Both the position numbers and the translations under genes were made by a program. The notes under the pieces are model-generated. The model searched no databases. It saw only the letters and a program-made list of their open reading frames with translations, and was not told where the DNA came from. A DNA stretch of 64,000 nt. Origin: Symbiodinium natans. Lineage: Eukaryota; Sar; Dinophyceae; Suessiales; Symbiodiniaceae. This document shows positions 62,939 to 64,000 of this stretch, piece after piece; position 1 is the stretch's first letter; every line of letters starts with the position of its first letter. The stretch is taken from positions 362,501 through 426,500 of the forward strand of contig CAJNDS010002368.1 in the NCBI GenBank assembly GCA_905221605.1, read 5' to 3'.

Positions 62939-64000
62939 ATGTCCCAAGCCATTAAGCGTAATACAGAAGCACTACAAACATTTTATAACAACAGAAGAAA
63001 CCGCATCAACCAAGCCACCAGAACAAAAGTTCAAAATATAATTAACTTATATTCAGATCGTTAGATCGCCCAATTCACCACAGCAGACAATTTAATTAGG
63101 AAACTCACCACTGCAAAAACAGACAAAGAAAAATCTAAAGCAGAAAAAGAATACAACAAGATTTATGACAAACATAAGGATAAAGAACAATTAGGTCAGA
63201 GAATGTCACAAGCCAAAGAAGACAACAAACGAACGGGAAGAACCAACCCGAGAAAACCAAAAAATATTCAATCAATGTTCATATAAATAGGCTTAAAACA
63301 GAAGCAGACAAAGGTGTATTAAAAACGTCCTTTAGAGACAGTAGGGGTAGGGAATATGTCCCAGTATACATGAACCCTTTAACTGCTAATGCGCATACAA
63401 CGCCGTGGGTAGAAAAATTAGCGGGGAGACGCATATTCAAATATGAAAAAGCCGATTCTAAGACGTTCTATAGGCTCAAGTTGTTGTTATTGACAGATGA
63501 TAGTTTTAGAGCCGAAGTTGGTTACGCAGAAGGTTACATTGACTGTATTAAAGTTAATTATGCCGAAAGGGTAGATAACGCCGATGCTTTCAAGCCACAA
63601 GACGAAGAACTAACAAACGCAGAGAATGTCAGTATGTATCACAGATATATTCAGACACCCTTAGATCCACAGTATGAGACCTTTAAAGAAGCCATTAAAG
63701 TAGATCATTATGTTAAGAACGAGTGTTGGTTTAACACCTTGACCGATTATTACAAGGATACTCTTATGGGAGATCACAAGAGAGAGAAGAACAAACTAAC
63801 AAAAGAAGCCATCCTAAAGATCATAAATAAGACGGAAGAAGATTTTAAAACAAAAGGGGCGTCAATAACAGACATGACGAAGGTCTTTGAATATTTCAAC
63901 TTGCAAGTCAGAATATATGATGCGTTTGAGAATCTCATTTATAAGCACGAACCAACAAGGAAAAATCACAACATCCCAGCGTTATATGCTATCGTGAAGA
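62939..64000 (+). pseudogene. Family B DNA polymerase (PLV type), N-terminal part, disrupted and cut by window end
   Basis: Begins at ATG 62939 (MSQAIKRNTEALQTFYNNRR). An in-frame TAG lies at codon 42 (63062-63064); the frame then stays open with a Lys-rich helix until about 63250, where an A-rich run shifts the reading to another frame, which is open to the window end. The downstream part has TKKYSINVHINRLK, PWVEKLAGRRIFKYEK, and a block ECWFNTLTDYYKDTLMG through KLTKEAILKIINKTEED, LQVRIYDAFENLIYKHEP and NHNIPALYAIVK. I recognise this order from N-terminal regions of PLV/Polinton-type DNA polymerase B. The exonuclease and polymerase motifs lie beyond the window. Confidence 0.78.

Noticed and set aside
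1..64000. Spliced-leader RNA, tRNA, 5S or other RNA genes
   Set aside because: Scanning by eye found no spliced-leader core, tRNA box A/B pair or rRNA-like segment; a covariance-model search would be decisive.

Overview
The window looks like nuclear DNA of a dinoflagellate, most likely a Symbiodiniaceae/Suessiales-type alga. The evidence is a many-exon gene of a protein family I know only from dinoflagellate genomes, short exons with GT-AG and apparent GC-AG introns, and TTTAGGG/CCCTAAA telomere-type repeats. The call rests on pattern and memory; no search was possible. I see no rRNA, tRNA, CRISPR array or spliced-leader RNA gene.

Layout. (1) 1-8467, + strand: one long multi-exon gene, or two adjacent ones, with about 17 exon-like blocks. 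The two 3' exons (6572-7282 and 7394-8467) encode about 594 residues of a dinoflagellate-expanded, transposase-like protein. The upstream exons encode a Cys-rich segment, an Ala/Pro/Lys-rich linker and helical segments. Long (CT)n tracts lie just 5' of three exons. An in-frame TAG at 5736-5738 suggests decay or an unresolved intron. (2) 8468-9160: nothing recognisable. (3) About 9160-59350: a 50-kb mosaic of telomere-type arrays in both orientations, alternating with 60-400 bp islands. Many arrays are locally homogeneous for a different variant unit of 7 to 10 bases. The islands carry several families of short foldback (MITE-like) elements, some with telomere-type repeats in their centre, and more than a dozen exon-sized segments with convincing codon structure on either strand. 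A distinct sub-locus at 52.5-54.2 kb has ~110-bp repeats with G/C runs and a coding block. (4) 59480-59930: a boundary with a 30-bp palindromic tandem repeat. (5) 59930-64000: AT-rich DNA of a different character, the left part of an endogenous Polinton-like virus (PLV).

The PLV part has four minus-strand genes: a zinc-binding protein, a CxxC protein of unknown role, a small basic protein and a retroviral-type integrase. A divergent plus-strand gene, a family B DNA polymerase, runs off the window end. Its intergenic spacer is an AT-rich, probably bidirectional promoter, and perfect palindromes sit just after two minus-strand genes. Integrase, zinc protein and polymerase each carry a frameshift at or near a homopolymer run, and the polymerase also has an in-frame TAG, so the copy is either decayed or contains assembly errors.

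The integrase and polymerase are the hallmark pair by which such elements integrate and replicate. The transposase-like gene is a second, unrelated mobile-element signature. The 50-kb telomere-like mosaic is the least explained part of the window.
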